Of a DNA stretch of 31,260 nucleotides, positions 14,946-23,348 are shown piece by piece (the first letter of the stretch is position 1; the number at the start of each line of letters is the position of its first letter). The position numbers were made by a program, and so were the translations under genes. The notes under the pieces were generated by a model, which was given only the letters and a program-made list of their open reading frames with translations, ran no database searches and was not told the origin of the DNA. This stretch comes from SKVR01 sp964491395 (GTDB lineage Bacteria > Bacteroidota > Bacteroidia > Bacteroidales > UBA7960): assembly GCA_964491395.1 (NCBI GenBank), contig CAZBGI010000040.1, forward strand, positions 1-31,260, given 5' to 3'.

Positions 14946-16130
14946 ATGAAGATAAAAATTGTAATCACTATCATAATACTACTGGCATTAGCCTTTCCAG
15001 AATCCCATGCTCAACGAAGAAACCGATCTGCCCCACCGGAAAGAGTGCAAGTAACCATTACTCCTCCTCCTGTTAAAATAGTCAGCCCGGCCGCACCCGG
15101 GCCAAAGGAGATGCCCCGTCTGGAACTTTTTTCTGATATTATTACGGTGATTGGGGTGGGCGACATCATGATGGGAACCAATTTTCCGGACGAATCGTAT
15201 CTGCCCCCCAATGATGGCCGTGACCTGCTGGCAGACGTAAAAGCGGTATTGGAAAATGCCACGCTCACCTTTGGCAACCTGGAAGGTGTACTACTTGATG
15301 GGGAAGGAACTGTGAAACGGTGCAACAATCCCGACCTGTGCTATGCCTTCCGATCACCTGAAAATTATATATACAATCTGGTAGATGCCGGCTTTGATAT
15401 GGTAAGCCTGGCAAACAATCATACCGGCGACTTTGGTTCTGAAGGCCGGAAAACTACTGCGGCAGCCCTTTCGGAAGCAGAAATGGCTTTTGCAGGCACG
15501 CTGGAATACCCTATGACCTTAGTGGAAAGAGACGGAATAAAATTTGGCATGGCAGCCTTTTCGCCCAATGTGGGGACCGTAAGCATTCATGATTATGAAA
15601 ATGCCCGGCAGATAGTGAGCAAGCTGAAACAACAGGCAGATATTGTGATTGTCTCCTTTCATGGAGGAGCAGAAGGTCCGGACCACCAGAATGTACCTTG
15701 TGAAACCGAGATGTATTATGGCGAGAACCGGGGTAATGTATGCAACTTTGCCCGCGAGGTGATTGATGCCGGTGCAGATATTGTTTTCGGACATGGCCCC
15801 CATGTTACCCGTTCGGTTGATTTGTACAAAGACCGCTTCATCATATACAGCCTGGGCAATTTTTGCACCTATGCGCGCTTTAACCTCCGCGGAGAAAATG
15901 GCATTGCCCCCATCGTCAAAGTGCATACCAACAGAGAAGGAGAATTTATCATGGCCGAAATTACTTCCATAAGACAAATCGGCAGAGGGGTTCCTATTGT
16001 TGACATTAGTAACAGGGCCCTAAGAACATTGCAGAGACTGCTGAGCGAAGACTTCCCGGACGCAGAACTGATAATTCACGACAATGGCCTTATTGAGAGA
16101 AAGCCTGTTTCTGAAGCAACCAATCCCTGA
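14946..16130 (+). CDS. CapA-like exported metallophosphatase-fold protein
   Basis: A 394-residue protein of the CapA/PgsA (poly-gamma-glutamate synthesis) family, which has a calcineurin-like metallophosphoesterase fold. A signal peptide (residues 1-22, IVITIIILLALAFPESHA) indicates export. Metal-site motifs typical of the family are visible in order: VGDIMMGT, FGNLEGVL, SLANNHTGDFG, VSFHGGAEGPDHQ, GADIVFGHGPHVTRSVDLY and IIYSLGNFC. No capBC-type ligase genes are nearby, so a role in poly-glutamate production is unproven; many stand-alone members are of unknown function. Unusual cysteines (KRCNNPDLCYAF, VPCETEMYYGENRGNVCNF) might form disulfides in the periplasm. It converges with the M23 peptidase gene across a bidirectional terminator. 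Confidence 0.9.
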   Translation: MKIKIVITIIILLALAFPESHAQRRNRSAPPERVQVTITPPPVKIVSPAAPGPKEMPRLELFSDIITVIGVGDIMMGTNFPDESYLPPNDGRDLLADVKAVLENATLTFGNLEGVLLDGEGTVKRCNNPDLCYAFRSPENYIYNLVDAGFDMVSLANNHTGDFGSEGRKTTAAALSEAEMAFAGTLEYPMTLVERDGIKFGMAAFSPNVGTVSIHDYENARQIVSKLKQQADIVIVSFHGGAEGPDHQNVPCETEMYYGENRGNVCNFAREVIDAGADIVFGHGPHVTRSVDLYKDRFIIYSLGNFCTYARFNLRGENGIAPIVKVHTNREGEFIMAEITSIRQIGRGVPIVDISNRALRTLQRLLSEDFPDAELIIHDNGLIERKPVSEATNP

Positions 16131-16143
16131 TAAGTAAACCCAA

Positions 16144-16167
16144 AAAAGCCCGGAAATCCGGGCTTTT
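16144..16167. terminator. Bidirectional terminator between the CapA-like and M23 peptidase genes
   Basis: A perfect 10-bp stem, AAAAGCCCGG (16144-16153) with CCGGGCTTTT (16158-16167), has a 4-nt loop, with A and T tracts on either side. Confidence 0.9.
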
Positions 16168-16215
16168 CAATTTTTTACCTTACATTACTCTGCTGAAAGT
16201 GCAGCGAGAAACCTA

Positions 16216-17184
16216 TCAGGACAAGGATTGATTCACCCTTGAGGCCACTTCAATAATATATTCAAATTCTTCAGGAGAGAGGTCATTGAAGAAATAATTG
16301 ACCGGGTTGATTTTTTTTCCATGCCGTATTACCTCATAATGTAAGTGAGGTGCAGTGGAAACGCCGGTATCGCCCACATAACCAATAATTTCGCCTCTTT
16401 TCACCTGTTGTCCGTGTTTTACTTCAAATTTGCTCATATGAGCATAAAGTGTTTCATATCCGTACCCGTGGTCAATAACCACCATCAGCCCATACCCGTG
16501 CCTGTTACGCTCCACCTTTTTTATAACGCCATTGCCGGGAGCATAAATGGGCGTTCCGGTTGGAGCAGTAAAGTCAACACCGCTGTGCATGCGAAGGGTT
16601 TTATAAATAGGATGAATACGCATTCCATAACCAGAAACCAACCTCTGAGTTCCTTTTTCAATGGGAACAATGGCGGGGATAGACGCAAGCATATCAGCTT
16701 TATCCTTGGCCATTTCAAAAACTTCATCATACGACTTGGACTGCACAACCAACTTACGGGCAAGCTGATCAACCCTTTTCATGGTTGAAGCTATCAACTC
16801 ACTGTTATCAAATCCTTCGAATTGCTCATACCGGTCTACCCCCCCGTAGGCGGCGTCTCTTACGGTACGCGGCAGGGGTTCTGCTTCAAAAATAACACGG
16901 TAAATCTGATCATCACGGTGTTCAATGTCTTCCAGTACGGATGCAAATAGCTCAAGCTGGCCATTTACTTCCTGAAAAACTTCTTTAAATTGATCAATCT
17001 CCCTTTGCAGCATTCGTTCCTTGGGAGATTCCATAAATGTATATCCGATGCTCAGCACGATAACTGAAAAAACCATGCCTGCCAATACAATGCGAAGAAA
17101 TCTTTTTGCTTTATCCCAGAATGTTTCCCTGACGGGTTCTACAGCTAATGACTTGGTGTTAAACTGGTATTTGATTTTTGTCAT
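16216..17184 (-). CDS. M23-family peptidoglycan endopeptidase, membrane-anchored
   Basis: A 322-residue protein with a cytoplasmic N terminus, one membrane helix (about 31-50), a periplasmic coiled-coil region (about 55-165) and a C-terminal LytM/M23 domain. The zinc-site residues are all present: His200 and Asp204 in MHSGVDF, His249 in YAHM, and His282 in APHLHYE. It should therefore be an active zinc endopeptidase that cuts peptidoglycan cross-bridges, unlike degenerate divisome activators. Its architecture matches the cell-shape or divisome peptidases of Gram-negative bacteria. It is divergent from alaS, with 199 bp between starts. Confidence 0.94.
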   Translation of the reverse strand: MTKIKYQFNTKSLAVEPVRETFWDKAKRFLRIVLAGMVFSVIVLSIGYTFMESPKERMLQREIDQFKEVFQEVNGQLELFASVLEDIEHRDDQIYRVIFEAEPLPRTVRDAAYGGVDRYEQFEGFDNSELIASTMKRVDQLARKLVVQSKSYDEVFEMAKDKADMLASIPAIVPIEKGTQRLVSGYGMRIHPIYKTLRMHSGVDFTAPTGTPIYAPGNGVIKKVERNRHGYGLMVVIDHGYGYETLYAHMSKFEVKHGQQVKRGEIIGYVGDTGVSTAPHLHYEVIRHGKKINPVNYFFNDLSPEEFEYIIEVASRVNQSLS

Positions 17185-17319
17185 AAATTATAGCTTATCC
17201 TTTTTCTATATCCTGTCTTTTGCCCTCCCCGGACATAAAAAAATTTGTTAAATTACTGGTAACCATCTTTATTTACGTGGCCCGAAAGTAATTAGTTACA
17301 AAACTAAATAAAATTAATT

Positions 17320-17327
17320 TAATTTTG
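17320..17327 (+). promoter_or_regulatory. -7 element for alaS
   Basis: TAATTTTG matches TAnnTTTG, 57 bp upstream of the alaS ATG, in an AT-rich stretch between the divergent M23 and alaS genes. Confidence 0.5.
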
Positions 17328-17383
17328 TCAGTGATTTTACTAAAATTTATCCTACAAAACACCTAAAAAACGACTCATTTTCA

Positions 17384-20005
17384 ATGAATTCTACTCAGAT
17401 ACGACAAGCCTTTCTGGATTATTTTGAATCAAAAAGCCATTTCATAGAATCTTCTGCCCCGATGGTCGTAAAAAACGATCCAACACTCATGTTTACCAAT
17501 GCAGGCATGAATCAGTTCAAAGATATTTTCCTGGGCAACTCTCCAGCCAAAAATGTTCGCGTAGCCAATACACAAAAATGTCTCAGGGTTTCAGGCAAGC
17601 ATAACGATCTCGACGAGGTAGGACACGACACGTACCATCATACCATGTTTGAGATGTTGGGCAACTGGAGTTTCGGCGATTACTTCAAAAAAGAAGCCAT
17701 TGAATGGGCCTGGGAACTACTGACTACAACTCTGGAAATCCCCAAAGAAAACCTTTACGTAACCGTTTTTGGGGGAGACCAGGAAGATGGAATGGAACCG
17801 GATGAAGAAGCCAAAGACTTTTGGAAGCAATTTGTTCCGGAAGACAGGATTTTATACGGTTCCAAAAAAGATAATTTCTGGGAAATGGGCGAAAGCGGCC
17901 CTTGTGGACCCTGCTCTGAGATTCATGTTGACATTCGCAACCAGGATGAAAAGGCAAAGGTTTCAGGACGGGATTTGGTGAATCAAGACCACCCACAGGT
18001 AATTGAGATATGGAACCTGGTTTTTATCCAGTTCAACAGGCTGGCCAATGGTTCCTTGCAACCCCTTAAGGCCAAACATGTTGATACGGGGATGGGGTTT
18101 GAAAGACTTTGCATGGTATTGCAAGGCAAGCAGTCTAATTATGACACGGATGTTTTCCAGCCCTACATTCAGAAACTGGCTTCTTTAACCGGCAAAACAT
18201 ACGGGCAAAATCAGGATGATGATATCGCCATGCGCGTTATCAGCGACCATATCAGGGCGGTGGCATTTGCCATAGCCGACGGAGAGCTTCCCTCCAACAA
18301 CAAGGCGGGATATGTTATTCGTCGTATTTTGCGCAGGGCAGTGCGTTATGGGTACACCTTTCTGAATTTCAGAGAGCCTTTCATGCATGAGCTGGTGCCT
18401 GTCATGATTGACAACATGGGTCAGTCCTTCCCCGAGCTACCGGCACAAAAAGATCTCATCACACGGGTGATTGCCGAAGAAGAAAACACCTTTCTGAAAA
18501 CCCTGGCCACAGGCATCCAGAAATTTGAAACCTATATCAGTGCTCATCCCGATCAAAAAACAGTGGATGGGAAGTTTGCCTTTGAATTGTTCGACACTTA
18601 TGGTTTTCCTATCGACCTCACCCAGCTTATGGCCCGGGAAAAAGGCTATGAGGTTGACATGAAAGGTTTTGAACAGGGAATGAAACAGCAGAAAGCAAGA
18701 AGCCGGGCCGCTGCTACGATAGATACCGCTGACTGGGTTGAAGTAAATCCCGGTTCTTCGGAGACTGTTTTCCTGGGGTACGAAACGTTACAGGCCGAAG
18801 TAACCCCTTTGCGTTACAGAAAAGTAACCACCAAAGGAAAAACCCTTTACCAGCTGGTATTGGATCAAACCCCTTTCTATGCCGAATCAGGCGGACAGGT
18901 CGGTGACCGTGGCACGCTGGAGGCAGAAGGAGTAAAACTGCACATCCTGGATACGCAGAAAGAAAACAATTTATGGATCCATATTCTCGACAAGGTTCCG
19001 ACCACATGGCCCAAAAAACTGGTGGCCACCGTTGATGAACGTAAACGGCGGTTAACAGAAAACAACCATAGTGCCACCCACCTGCTCCATTCTGCTTTGA
19101 GAAAGGTGCTGGGAGATCATGTACAACAGAAAGGCTCACTGGTGGATGAAAAAAGACTTAGGTTCGACTTTTCCCATTTTGCCAAAGTAACTGATGAAGA
19201 AATTGCCCGGATTGAAAGCCTGGTCAACGAACGCATCCGGGCCAACATCCACCGTGAAGAACACCGCGATATCAGCATGGAGGAAGCCCGGAAAATGGGC
19301 GCCATGGCCTTATTTGGAGAAAAATACGGTGACAGGGTGAGGGTGATTGCCTTTGACGACGAATATTCCGCAGAGCTGTGCGGCGGCACGCACGTGCATG
19401 CCACAGGGCAAATTGGTCTGTTCAAGATTACCAATGAAGGAGCCATTGCCGCAGGAATCAGGCGGATAGAGGCTGTAACCGGTAAACTGGCAGAGGATTT
19501 TGTCAATGAGAAAATTGCCGTGCTGAACCAGACCCGCGAAATACTCAAAAACCCCAAAGATGTTACCAAAGCCATAGAACAGCTGCAGAAGGAAAATGAA
19601 AAGCTCAACAAGCAAGTGCAGGAGCTTCAAAAAGAACAGGCCATGAATATGCTAGACGAACTGAAAGAAAAAGTTCAGCAGTTGGGTAACGTAAATTTCA
19701 TCGCCGTAAAACTGGAGGTTGATAATGGTATGGCCAAAGACATGGCTTTTGAGATGAAAAAGCAGATGGAGAACCTCTTCCTGGTAATAGGGCACCATGC
19801 AGGAAACAAGCCGGGTATCACGGTCATGATTTCCGACAACCTGGTAAAGGAAAAGAACCTGCATGCCGGGAATATTGTGCGGGAACTTGCCAAAGAAATT
19901 CAGGGCGGTGGCGGTGGTCAGCCGCATTTTGCTACCGCGGGAGGCAAAAATCCGGATGGTCTGGATAAAGCCCTTGAGAAAGCAAGAAAATTCATTCAGA
20001 TTTAA
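17384..20005 (+). CDS. alaS: Alanyl-tRNA synthetase
   Basis: An 873-residue class II synthetase that charges tRNA-Ala and edits mischarged Ser/Gly. The catalytic domain shows HHTMFEMLGNWSFGDYFKKE and the alanine/ATP-binding SGPCGPCSEIHVD. The editing domain carries the zinc ligands HSATH (His562, His566) and CGGTH (Cys666, His670), close to E. coli numbering. A coiled coil (about 710-770) leads to the C-Ala domain, which ends in the glycine-rich GGGGGQPHFATAGG motif. The protein is complete. No terminator is visible in the 109 bp before the MFS gene. Confidence 0.99.
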   Translation: MNSTQIRQAFLDYFESKSHFIESSAPMVVKNDPTLMFTNAGMNQFKDIFLGNSPAKNVRVANTQKCLRVSGKHNDLDEVGHDTYHHTMFEMLGNWSFGDYFKKEAIEWAWELLTTTLEIPKENLYVTVFGGDQEDGMEPDEEAKDFWKQFVPEDRILYGSKKDNFWEMGESGPCGPCSEIHVDIRNQDEKAKVSGRDLVNQDHPQVIEIWNLVFIQFNRLANGSLQPLKAKHVDTGMGFERLCMVLQGKQSNYDTDVFQPYIQKLASLTGKTYGQNQDDDIAMRVISDHIRAVAFAIADGELPSNNKAGYVIRRILRRAVRYGYTFLNFREPFMHELVPVMIDNMGQSFPELPAQKDLITRVIAEEENTFLKTLATGIQKFETYISAHPDQKTVDGKFAFELFDTYGFPIDLTQLMAREKGYEVDMKGFEQGMKQQKARSRAAATIDTADWVEVNPGSSETVFLGYETLQAEVTPLRYRKVTTKGKTLYQLVLDQTPFYAESGGQVGDRGTLEAEGVKLHILDTQKENNLWIHILDKVPTTWPKKLVATVDERKRRLTENNHSATHLLHSALRKVLGDHVQQKGSLVDEKRLRFDFSHFAKVTDEEIARIESLVNERIRANIHREEHRDISMEEARKMGAMALFGEKYGDRVRVIAFDDEYSAELCGGTHVHATGQIGLFKITNEGAIAAGIRRIEAVTGKLAEDFVNEKIAVLNQTREILKNPKDVTKAIEQLQKENEKLNKQVQELQKEQAMNMLDELKEKVQQLGNVNFIAVKLEVDNGMAKDMAFEMKKQMENLFLVIGHHAGNKPGITVMISDNLVKEKNLHAGNIVRELAKEIQGGGGGQPHFATAGGKNPDGLDKALEKARKFIQI

Positions 20006-20114
20006 CTGAGCATTGTAAGGTAAGTTATCAGCAAAACGGATAAATTATTCTTTTTGGTTTAATATGTAAGCATTATCTAACTCTTAAATTAACAGACACC
20101 AAACAAAAAGTAAA

Positions 20115-21524
20115 ATGACGCTAAAAAATCGAATTAACGACTCTGCTTGGTCCAGGTGGGGAATCATGTTGCTTGTGAGTTTTACAATGGCTACCAACTA
20201 TTATTTTTATGATGCCCTCTCTCCCCTAAAATTCCTGATGGAAAGAGAACTGGGATTTTCTTCTGCTGACTATGGTTTCTTCCAGGCAGCTTATTCAATC
20301 CCTAATGTATTTCTTTTAATGGCTGTAATTGGGGGTATTATACTGGATAAAATGGGAATCCGGAGCACCGGTTTTACTTTCATTTTTATTCAGTTTTTAG
20401 GCGCTGTTGTTACCGCTTACGGGGCGACACCCTATTTCAATGAGGGAGGTTTTGGTTATGACTTTATGAACTCTTTCCTTACCGCTTATTCACCTGCCTT
20501 AAAAGTTACCTCTCTGGGCTTTTTCCTTTTTGGATTGGGAGCAGAAACCAGCATTGTGGTGATTTCAAAAGTGATAGTAAAATGGTTTAAAGGAAAAGAA
20601 ATTGCCCTGGCACTGGGGATGAATGTGGCAATTGGACGCCTGGGAATGGGTGCAGCTATGATTATTTCGCCAAGGTTAATTGTAGACAGTACCCAGACTA
20701 CTCCATTATGGCAAAATTGGACCATGCCTATATGGTTTGGAGCCCTTTTGCTGGGAATTGGACTTTTGGCTTTTCTGATATACACGATTTGGGATGTAAA
20801 ATTTGACCGGGAAGTACAACAAAATAATGAAATTGACCCCACGGAAGAATTTAAAATTTCAGATTTGTGGAAGTTGCTGAGTAACCGTAGCTTTATTTTT
20901 ATCTCTATGCTTTGTGTACTATTTTACTCCGCAGTATTTCCTTTCATGAAATATGCACCCGATTTAATGATTAACAAATTTGGCATGCCCCCAACTCTTG
21001 CAGGAGATATTTCATCCATATTGCCTTTTGGAACGCTTGTTTTTACACCCATATTTGCCTTTTATTGTGACTATAAGGGCAAATCTGCCTCTTTGATGAT
21101 ATATGGAAGCATCCTGGTAATTGCCGTGCATTTGATGTTTGCCTTTACCAATTTAACACCCTACATTCCTATGTTTATTCTCGGAGTTGCATTTTCGTTG
21201 GTTCCTGCAGCAATGTGGCCCGCAGTGACCAAAATTGTGGAAACCAACAAAATTGGTACTGCATATGGGGCTATGTTTACTATTCAGGCCATTGGTTTAA
21301 TGGTCTTCCCCTGGCTCATTGGAATCGTACTTGACTCCACCAATCCGGGTGTTGCAGAAACATTGGCAGCAGGAGGATCCGCAGTATACAATTATACTCC
21401 TACCCTGATTATGCTGGCTTTCCTGGGTATTGCAGGTTTGGTTTTTTCCTGGTTGCTTAAGCGTGAAGACTTAGTTTCGGGTTATGGTCTTGAACTGCCC
21501 AATAAGATCGATAAGGCAGAATAA
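20115..21524 (+). CDS. Major facilitator superfamily transporter
   Basis: A 469-residue secondary transporter with about twelve membrane helices. MFS landmarks include GGIILDKMGIRSTG in the helix 2-3 loop (the signature-A-like motif), GAETSIVVISKVIVKWFKGKE around helix 4-5, and a long central cytoplasmic loop (about residues 235-260). The overall pattern, with KVIVKWFKGKEIALALGMN and the repeated large extracytoplasmic loops, reminds me of the MFSD1-like and sugar-phosphate/nitrate branches, but the substrate is not predictable. A strong terminator follows. Runs of T-rich codons make it look somewhat more AT-rich than its neighbours. Confidence 0.88.
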   Translation: MTLKNRINDSAWSRWGIMLLVSFTMATNYYFYDALSPLKFLMERELGFSSADYGFFQAAYSIPNVFLLMAVIGGIILDKMGIRSTGFTFIFIQFLGAVVTAYGATPYFNEGGFGYDFMNSFLTAYSPALKVTSLGFFLFGLGAETSIVVISKVIVKWFKGKEIALALGMNVAIGRLGMGAAMIISPRLIVDSTQTTPLWQNWTMPIWFGALLLGIGLLAFLIYTIWDVKFDREVQQNNEIDPTEEFKISDLWKLLSNRSFIFISMLCVLFYSAVFPFMKYAPDLMINKFGMPPTLAGDISSILPFGTLVFTPIFAFYCDYKGKSASLMIYGSILVIAVHLMFAFTNLTPYIPMFILGVAFSLVPAAMWPAVTKIVETNKIGTAYGAMFTIQAIGLMVFPWLIGIVLDSTNPGVAETLAAGGSAVYNYTPTLIMLAFLGIAGLVFSWLLKREDLVSGYGLELPNKIDKAE

Positions 21525-21544
21525 AAATTTGTAAACTCAAACCC

Positions 21545-21587
21545 AATAAACGACCCCGAAATACATATTCCGGGGTTGTTTATTTTT
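21545..21587 (+). terminator. Intrinsic terminator after the MFS gene
   Basis: A 14-bp stem, AATAAACGACCCCG (21545-21558) with CGGGGTTGTTTATT (21571-21584) including one G-U pair, runs into a T tract. Confidence 0.92.
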
Positions 21588-21747
21588 CAATAAATTGCAA
21601 CCTATCGCAAAGCCTTAAAAACTTTCCTTCCCGGAAAATGTTGTGTTAACAAAAAAGAGCCTCTTATTTAAATCATAGACCCATACCTTGTATTGGGAGT
21701 AATTTCTCTGCTTAAATGAATTAGCAAGAGCCACATTAAAAAAATTG

Positions 21748-21755
21748 TAATTTTG
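21748..21755 (+). promoter_or_regulatory. -7 element for the menaquinone operon
   Basis: TAATTTTG matches TAnnTTTG 20 bp upstream of the ATG at 21776, so the leader would be only about 14 nt. This is the only clear promoter match before the men cluster. Confidence 0.5.
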
Positions 21756-21775
21756 CACATATTAATTTTTCAATC

Positions 21776-22183
21776 ATGACATTAATCAGGAAACTGAACG
21801 AATATTGCGCCCATACCCTGGTAGCGCATCTGGGTATTGAATTTACCGATGCAGGCGAGGACTTTCTGAAGGCCCGCATGCCGGTAGACAACCGTACCAG
21901 GCAGCCTATGGGCATCTTGCATGGAGGAGCCAGCCTGGCTTTGGCAGAAACGGTGGGAAGTGCGGCCTCCATTGCTTTGATTAATAATGATAAATACAAT
22001 GTGGTAGGCATGCAAATGACCGCCAACCATGTGGGACAGGCAACTCATGGATGGGTAAATGCTACGGCTACCCTGGTACATAAAGGAACCAGAACCCATG
22101 TGTGGGACATTCTTATTCTGAATGAAGAAGGAAAAAAGATTTCGGTATGTAGATTGACCAATATGATTATTGAAAAAACCTAA
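21776..22183 (+). CDS. Hotdog-fold thioesterase, probable DHNA-CoA thioesterase of the menaquinone pathway
   Basis: A 135-residue single-domain hotdog protein of the PaaI/YdiI group. The active-site helix reads ILHGGASLALAETVGSAAS, with His49-Gly-Gly and the nucleophile-side Glu58, and the C-terminal half carries GWVNATATLVHKGTRTHVWD, all typical of 1,4-dihydroxy-2-naphthoyl-CoA thioesterases (MenI). Position strongly supports that role, because it is the first gene of the menaquinone cluster, 6 bp before menF. It would release DHNA, the substrate of MenA, from the CoA ester made by MenB. Substrate choice within this family is broad, so the specific assignment is by context. Confidence 0.85.
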   Translation: MTLIRKLNEYCAHTLVAHLGIEFTDAGEDFLKARMPVDNRTRQPMGILHGGASLALAETVGSAASIALINNDKYNVVGMQMTANHVGQATHGWVNATATLVHKGTRTHVWDILILNEEGKKISVCRLTNMIIEKT

Positions 22184-22189
22184 ACCCTG

Positions 22190-23344
22190 ATGGATCCGAT
22201 CGCAACAAAAGCCATAACCCTGGAAAAGCTCCACCGGTTAGCATTGGACAATGACATTGCCTTTGCTACTTATCGTGTGCCCGGCAAAACAGGCCCCGTT
22301 ACTTTGCTGCAATGGACCAGCAACCCCTTGCGGTTTTTTGACATCAGTCAGCTCAAAGGGCAAAAAGGATTTGTTTTTGCCCCGTTTGATCAAAAATCAG
22401 GGCCCCCCATCCGGATCATTCAACCCGATCTCATTGTTGAGGGGGATAATTTTTCAGAACCCCAAAACAGGAATATAATCCCTGAAGAAAACGGCCAATC
22501 CTCTGCAAAGAACTTGTTTATGGCAATGACTAACAATTATATTGCTGACAAGGAAGAGTTTATGGAACAGGTAAAAAAAATAAAAGCCATTATTTCAGCA
22601 CATACCATCTCTAAACTTGTGCTATCCCGTACGCACAGAGAGGAAAAACCAGCCAGTTTTCATTCAGCAGCGTTTTTTCAGTCCTTAGACAAAGCTTATC
22701 CGGAAGCTTTTGTGTTTGCTGTATATATTCCTGATACAGGGTTATGGCTTGGAGCTACCCCTGAACCCCTGTTGTTGATACAAGATCGCAAGGCTACCAC
22801 TGTTTCCCTGGCAGGAACCCGGAAAAGAGAGTCACAGACAAACAACCAGCAACCCTGGGGAGGAAAAGAACTCGACGAACAACTCATTGTTACCCGTTAC
22901 ATTGAGGACCTTCTGCAAAAACGGAATATTACCGGTTTTGAGAAAAAGGGTCCCGACACCTTCCCGGCGGGCAGTGTTGAGCACCTTAAAACAACCTTTA
23001 CTTTTCCACTGGAAGAACTGGAAAATCAAACAGTAGAATTTCTGAAAGAATTACACCCTACCCCTTCGGTTTGCGGATTGCCTAAAGATGTCTCCATAGA
23101 GCTGATTTCAGGGATGGAGAAACATCGCAGAGAATATTACTCAGGCTTCCTCGGCCCCATGAACATGAACGGGGAATGGGATATATACGTTAATCTGCGC
23201 TCCATGAAAGCAGTAGGGAAAAAACTGGAATACTATATGGGAGCAGGCATTACCGCAGGCTCTGAGCCGGAAAAGGAATGGGAAGAAACCCTGAACAAAA
23301 TGAATACCCTGAAATCAGTTGTAGAATCCCTCAAAGAAAATTAA
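22190..23344 (+). CDS. menF: Isochorismate synthase
   Basis: A 384-residue chorismate-utilising enzyme that converts chorismate to isochorismate, the first step of menaquinone synthesis. Family motifs are present: SKLVLSR with the general-base lysine (Lys142), GATPEPLL, SLAGTRKR, HPTPSVCGLP, YYSGFLGP and the Mg-binding GAGITAGSEPEKEWEET near the C terminus. The N-terminal 110 residues are divergent, as is usual for MenF/EntC proteins. Context (menD directly downstream, 4 bp gap) favours menaquinone over siderophore synthesis. Confidence 0.94.
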   Translation: MDPIATKAITLEKLHRLALDNDIAFATYRVPGKTGPVTLLQWTSNPLRFFDISQLKGQKGFVFAPFDQKSGPPIRIIQPDLIVEGDNFSEPQNRNIIPEENGQSSAKNLFMAMTNNYIADKEEFMEQVKKIKAIISAHTISKLVLSRTHREEKPASFHSAAFFQSLDKAYPEAFVFAVYIPDTGLWLGATPEPLLLIQDRKATTVSLAGTRKRESQTNNQQPWGGKELDEQLIVTRYIEDLLQKRNITGFEKKGPDTFPAGSVEHLKTTFTFPLEELENQTVEFLKELHPTPSVCGLPKDVSIELISGMEKHRREYYSGFLGPMNMNGEWDIYVNLRSMKAVGKKLEYYMGAGITAGSEPEKEWEETLNKMNTLKSVVESLKEN

Positions 23345-23348
23345 ACCT

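Noticed and set aside
14946..16130. Poly-gamma-glutamate capsule locus
   Set aside because: Only a CapA-like protein is present; no CapB/CapC-type ligase genes are adjacent, so a capsule system is not supported.
17185..17383. T-box or other leader RNA upstream of alaS
   Set aside because: The region is AT-rich without a specifier stem or terminator; the predicted leader is about 50 nt.
22190..23344. Siderophore-type isochorismate synthase (EntC)
   Set aside because: It is 4 bp upstream of menD within a complete run of men genes, so a menaquinone role is much more likely.
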